From: an uncultured Clostridia bacterium
GTDB lineage: Bacteria > Bacillota > Clostridia > Oscillospirales > Ruminococcaceae
Assembly: GCA_945931735.1 (NCBI GenBank)
Contig: CAMEPN010000076.1
Span: forward strand, 1-7,811
Length of the DNA stretch: 7,811 nt
Direction of reading: 5' to 3'
A program made the position numbers and the translations under genes. The notes under the pieces were generated by a model, which was given only the letters and a program-made list of their open reading frames with translations, was not told where the DNA came from and did no database searches. Of this stretch, positions 5,284 to 7,811 are shown piece after piece. The stretch's first letter is position 1; each line of letters opens with the position of its first letter.

Positions 5284-5435
5284 CTAAAGCTTTAGGGGGA
5301 TAATGTCGTCAGCGGTTCGGAAGTGACAGTTTATGTATCGTGAGATGCTGCCCCGTTTTTCTGATGGAATAAATACGGCTGCTTTGTTATAGATTATTAC
5401 GGGACGGGCAGTATGCCCTCCCCGCTGATACATTA
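5284..5435 (+). ncRNA. Candidate structured 5' leader RNA, no known class recognised
   Basis: The untranslated leader contains a possible closing helix in two blocks, TAATGT (5301-5306) with ACATTA (5430-5435) and TCAGCGG (5309-5315) with CCGCTGA (5422-5428), separated by a CG/T internal loop. Enclosed are two hairpins. The first is CCGTTTTT (5353-5360) with AAATACGG (5371-5378), with one T/T mismatch. The second is GGGA-C-GGGCA (5401-5410) with TGCCCTCCC (5414-5422) around a GTA loop, a 9-bp stem with one bulge. Upstream is a 12-bp palindrome, CTAAAGCTTTAG (5284-5295). This is a multibranch layout like a riboswitch or leader attenuator, but I see no T-box, SAM, TPP, FMN, purine, glycine or lysine riboswitch core. 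No U-tract terminator follows. A 6S-type RNA is a weaker alternative. Confidence 0.4.
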
Positions 5436-5454
5436 ATTCGTTTTGAGGTGACTT

Positions 5455-6306
5455 ATGAAAGCTGATCTCCACTGCCACACCACCATTTCCGACGGCTCCC
5501 TCGGCATTTCCGACGTTATCCGCCAAGCCGACAGGGACAATGTCCGCTATCTCGCAATAACCGACCACGACAGCCTCGCGTCGCTCTCCCGCGCCGCGGT
5601 GCTCGGCAAGCGGTATAACGTCACGGTCATACCCGCCGCCGAGTTCTCCGCATTTGACCCCGAAAGGGGCAGAAAGGTACATATCCTCTGCTATATGCCG
5701 CAGAAGCCAGACAGGCTTGAGGGGCTGTGCCTGCGCACCTCCGAGGGGCGCATGAAGCTCGGCAAGAGCATGGCAATGAAGGTGCTGGAAAAATACCCGA
5801 TAACCCTCGAGAGCATTCTCCGCTATTCCGCGGGGAGCAAGGCTATCTATAAATGCCATATAATGCACGCGCTTATGGACTACGGCTATACGACCGACCT
5901 CTACGGCAGCGTTTACAGCGAGATATTCGACGCGGCGGACGGGCTGTGCGCCGACGAGGTGCGCTCCGAGGCGGATTTTTACCCCGAGGTAAGGTTCGTA
6001 ACCAAGCTCATCAAGGCTTCGGGCGGAATTTCGATAATGTCCCACCCGAAGGTTTACGACAGCATGGACCTGCTCGAGGAGCTGGCGAAGGACGGCTGTA
6101 TCGACGGCGCGGAAGTATGGCACAGCAGCGCGGACGAAAGATACCGCAGCGAGCTTACCGACCTGTGCGCGCAGTATAACCTCATAACGACGGGCGGCTC
6201 GGATTTCCACGGGTTCTATAACCACTACGCGATACAGATAGGCAGCAACACCACCCCCGAGGACAGCCTTAACAGAATACTGAATTTCAAGGGCAAGGCC
6301 CTGTAA
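5455..6306 (+). CDS. PHP-domain metal-dependent phosphoesterase
   Basis: The 283-residue protein carries all PHP metal-binding motifs: DLHCHTTISDG with His6, His8 and Asp13; ITDHDS with Asp37 and His38; Glu63 in PAAEFSAF; His76 in KVHIL; His135 in KCHIMHAL; His197 in SIMSHPK; and Asp250/His252 in GGSDFHG. Length and layout match the stand-alone cytoplasmic PHP phosphoesterases related to TrpH/YciV, some of which hydrolyse 3',5'-nucleotide bisphosphates or trim RNA 5' ends. The exact substrate is not deducible. The lid region between residues 98 and 170 is the variable insertion seen in this group. The start is well supported: GAGGTGA ends 3 nt before the ATG. It is the first gene after a strong promoter and a structured leader, and 30 nt separate it from the malic enzyme gene. 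Confidence 0.9.
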   Translation: MKADLHCHTTISDGSLGISDVIRQADRDNVRYLAITDHDSLASLSRAAVLGKRYNVTVIPAAEFSAFDPERGRKVHILCYMPQKPDRLEGLCLRTSEGRMKLGKSMAMKVLEKYPITLESILRYSAGSKAIYKCHIMHALMDYGYTTDLYGSVYSEIFDAADGLCADEVRSEADFYPEVRFVTKLIKASGGISIMSHPKVYDSMDLLEELAKDGCIDGAEVWHSSADERYRSELTDLCAQYNLITTGGSDFHGFYNHYAIQIGSNTTPEDSLNRILNFKGKAL

Positions 6307-6336
6307 ATACACATACAAAGGAAGTCAGACAGCATA

Positions 6337-7503
6337 ATGGATATCAAGGAAAAAGCATTACAGAAGCACTACGAATGGGGCGGGAAGATCGAGGTCATCT
6401 CCCGCGCTCCGATCGAAACAAGAGAGGATCTTTCCCTCGCATATACGCCCGGCGTGGCTCAGCCCTGCCTTGAAATAGCGGCTGACCCCGAGCTTTCATA
6501 CAAGCTCACCCGCAGAAGCAACCTCGTCGCAGTCATAACCGACGGCACCGCCGTGCTCGGTCTGGGCGATATCGGCGGCGCGGCGGGTATGCCCGTTATG
6601 GAGGGCAAGTGCTGCCTGTTCAAGGAGTTCGGCGGCGTCGACGCGTTTCCGCTTTGCATAAAGAGCAAGGACCCCGACGAGATAGTCCGCACGATAGAGC
6701 TTATTTCCGACAGCTTCGGAGGAATCAATCTCGAGGACATTTCCGCGCCCCGCTGCTTTGAAATAGAGGCAAAGCTCAAGGAGCGCCTCGATATCCCCGT
6801 TTTCCATGACGACCAGCACGGCACCGCGATAGTTGTCGGCGCTGCAATGATGAACGCAGTCAAGCTCGCGGGCAAGAAAATGAGCGATATCACCGTTGTA
6901 ATAAACGGCGCAGGCTCGGCGGGCGTTGCTATCGGAAAGTTCCTGCTGAAGCTCGGTATCGGAAACCTTATCATGGTGGATATCGGCGGCATAATCAACC
7001 GCGACGAGCAGTACGACAACCCCGCCCATGCGGAGATGTCAAAGCTCACCAACAAGAACAACATAAAGGGCGGTCTTGCGGACGCAATGCGCGGCGCGGA
7101 CGTATTTGTCGGCGTTTCCAAGCCGAACCTCGTTACTCCCGATATGGTTAAGTCCATGGCGGAAAAGCCCGTGCTCTTCCCGATGGCTAACCCCAACCCA
7201 GAGATAACCTACGAGCTGGCTAAGGAAAGCGGCGCGTATATCGTCGGCACGGGCAGAAGCGACTACCCCAACCAGATAAACAACGTGCTCGTTTTCCCGG
7301 GCGTATTCAAGGGCGCGCTTTCCGTCCGCGCGAAGCAGATAACCGAGGAAATGAAGCTCGCGGCGGCTTACGCTATCGCAGGGCTTGTAACGGACGACAA
7401 GCTCTCCGTCGACTACATTATCCCGAGCGCTCTCGACAAGTCAGTCGCAGACGCAGTCGCAAAGGCAGTCGCGGAGGAATGGACAAAAAGCCTGAATAAA
7501 TAA
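6337..7503 (+). CDS. NAD-type malic enzyme (oxaloacetate-decarboxylating)
   Basis: This 388-residue protein is a short, single-domain-set bacterial malic enzyme that converts malate to pyruvate, CO2 and reduced cofactor in the cytoplasm. The catalytic Tyr36 is in LAYTPGVA and the general base Lys91 in VMEGKCCLFK. Metal ligands are Glu133/Asp134 in INLEDISAP and Asp159 in VFHDDQHGTA. The Rossmann loop is INGAGSAG (189-196), and Asp215 at the end of the next strand (LIMVDIGG) favours NAD over NADP. MANPNPEI and NQINNVLVFPG complete the signature. There is no phosphotransacetylase-like C-terminal domain, unlike the long MaeB form. The only plausible start is 6337, with AAAGGAAG upstream at a rather long spacing. 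It probably supplies pyruvate in fermentation, cotranscribed with the PHP gene and metF. Confidence 0.95.
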   Translation: MDIKEKALQKHYEWGGKIEVISRAPIETREDLSLAYTPGVAQPCLEIAADPELSYKLTRRSNLVAVITDGTAVLGLGDIGGAAGMPVMEGKCCLFKEFGGVDAFPLCIKSKDPDEIVRTIELISDSFGGINLEDISAPRCFEIEAKLKERLDIPVFHDDQHGTAIVVGAAMMNAVKLAGKKMSDITVVINGAGSAGVAIGKFLLKLGIGNLIMVDIGGIINRDEQYDNPAHAEMSKLTNKNNIKGGLADAMRGADVFVGVSKPNLVTPDMVKSMAEKPVLFPMANPNPEITYELAKESGAYIVGTGRSDYPNQINNVLVFPGVFKGALSVRAKQITEEMKLAAAYAIAGLVTDDKLSVDYIIPSALDKSVADAVAKAVAEEWTKSLNK

Positions 7504-7537
7504 ATATAAAAGAACAAACAGGAGCAGGAGATAAAAA

Positions 7538-7811
7538 ATGAAAATACCATCATTATTCGGAAAGGGAAAAACAGTCTTTTCATTCGAGATTTTCCCTCCG
7601 AAAAAGGACGGCTCGATCGACACGGTGTATAAGACGCTGGACGCTCTGACCGACCTGCACCCCGACTTTATCAGCGTTACATACGGCGCGGGCGGAACGG
7701 CGGCAGGCTGTTCCACTAGGGAGATAGTTTCGCTTATCAAGGAGAAGTACCACACCGAGAGCATCGCGCACCTCACCTGCGTGAACTCAACCTTCGCGGA
7801 CATCGACGAGA
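7538..7811 (+). CDS. metF: 5,10-methylenetetrahydrofolate reductase, 5' part
   Basis: The first 91 codons are present and the gene runs off the right edge. MKIPSLFGKGKTVFSFEIFPPK contains the FSFE-(I/F)-FPPK signature with the catalytic Glu (Glu17), followed by FISVTYGAGG near residues 44-53 and the strand IAHLTC, all hallmarks of the MetF TIM barrel. MetF is a flavoprotein that reduces methylene-tetrahydrofolate to methyl-tetrahydrofolate, for methionine synthesis or, in acetogens, the Wood-Ljungdahl pathway. The start is set by CAGGAG 7 nt upstream of the ATG. It lies 34 nt after the malic enzyme stop with no terminator between, so it is probably the third gene of the same transcript. Confidence 0.93.
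   Translation, partial: MKIPSLFGKGKTVFSFEIFPPKKDGSIDTVYKTLDALTDLHPDFISVTYGAGGTAAGCSTREIVSLIKEKYHTESIAHLTCVNSTFADIDE

Noticed and set aside
5284..5454. Known riboswitch (T-box, SAM, TPP, FMN, cobalamin, THF) in the PHP leader
   Set aside because: None of the conserved core sequences of these classes was found, so only an unassigned structured leader is reported.
5284..6318. 344-residue open frame on the minus strand opposite the PHP gene
   Set aside because: The opposite frame carries every PHP catalytic motif and a strong ribosome binding site. This frame shows no recognisable domain, and runs through the promoter-proximal leader.
6459..7196. 245-residue and 177-residue minus-strand frames within the malic enzyme gene
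   Set aside because: They are complements of a fully recognisable malic enzyme, with no own ribosome binding site or family features.

Overview
The window looks like chromosome of an anaerobic, gut-type Clostridia, most likely near Ruminococcus/Oscillospiraceae. This is an inference from gene content and style, not from a phylogenetic marker. The clues are the end of an Rnf-type ferredoxin subunit, an HrcA/CIRCE heat-shock promoter, a cysteine-desulfurase-like enzyme paired with a DUF3343 protein, a BceR/GraR-like response regulator, strong AGGAG-type ribosome binding sites, sigma-A-type promoters with 17-bp spacers, and GC-rich coding sequence that still uses ATA for Ile freely. Most of it is ordinary, dense chromosome with no phage, IS transposase, CRISPR or defence genes.

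Layout from left to right. (1) 2-112: the C-terminus of an RnfB-like iron-sulfur protein on the + strand, closed by a strong hairpin shared with the convergent gene. (2) 234-650, minus strand: an Hsp20 small heat-shock protein. Its promoter has the -35 box inside a CIRCE operator. (3) 961-1729, plus strand: a two-gene unit with an 11-nt overlap, a Dabb (stress-responsive A/B barrel) protein and a DNA glycosylase of the hypoxanthine/uracil class. (4) 1865-3561, plus strand: a LacI-family regulator overlapping by 4 nt an OmpR-type response regulator that has no adjacent kinase. A terminator hairpin is shared with the next, convergent operon. (5) 3600-4941, minus strand: a DUF3343 (putative Se/S carrier) gene overlapping a class V aminotransferase / cysteine desulfurase-like gene that starts with GTG. 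(6) 4942-5454: a 513-nt divergent intergenic region holding a large imperfect palindrome (about 165 nt), a promoter, and a leader of about 185 nt with strong potential RNA structure. (7) 5455 to the end, plus strand: a PHP-domain phosphoesterase, an NAD-type malic enzyme and the 5' part of metF, probably one transcription unit.

The units appear functionally independent: energy conservation (Rnf), proteostasis, DNA repair, a small regulatory operon, sulfur/selenium handling, and central/one-carbon metabolism. The least explained parts are the 4968-5132 palindrome, the structured leader before the PHP gene, and the kinase-less LacI/response-regulator operon. I did not find a clear-cut new multi-gene system.
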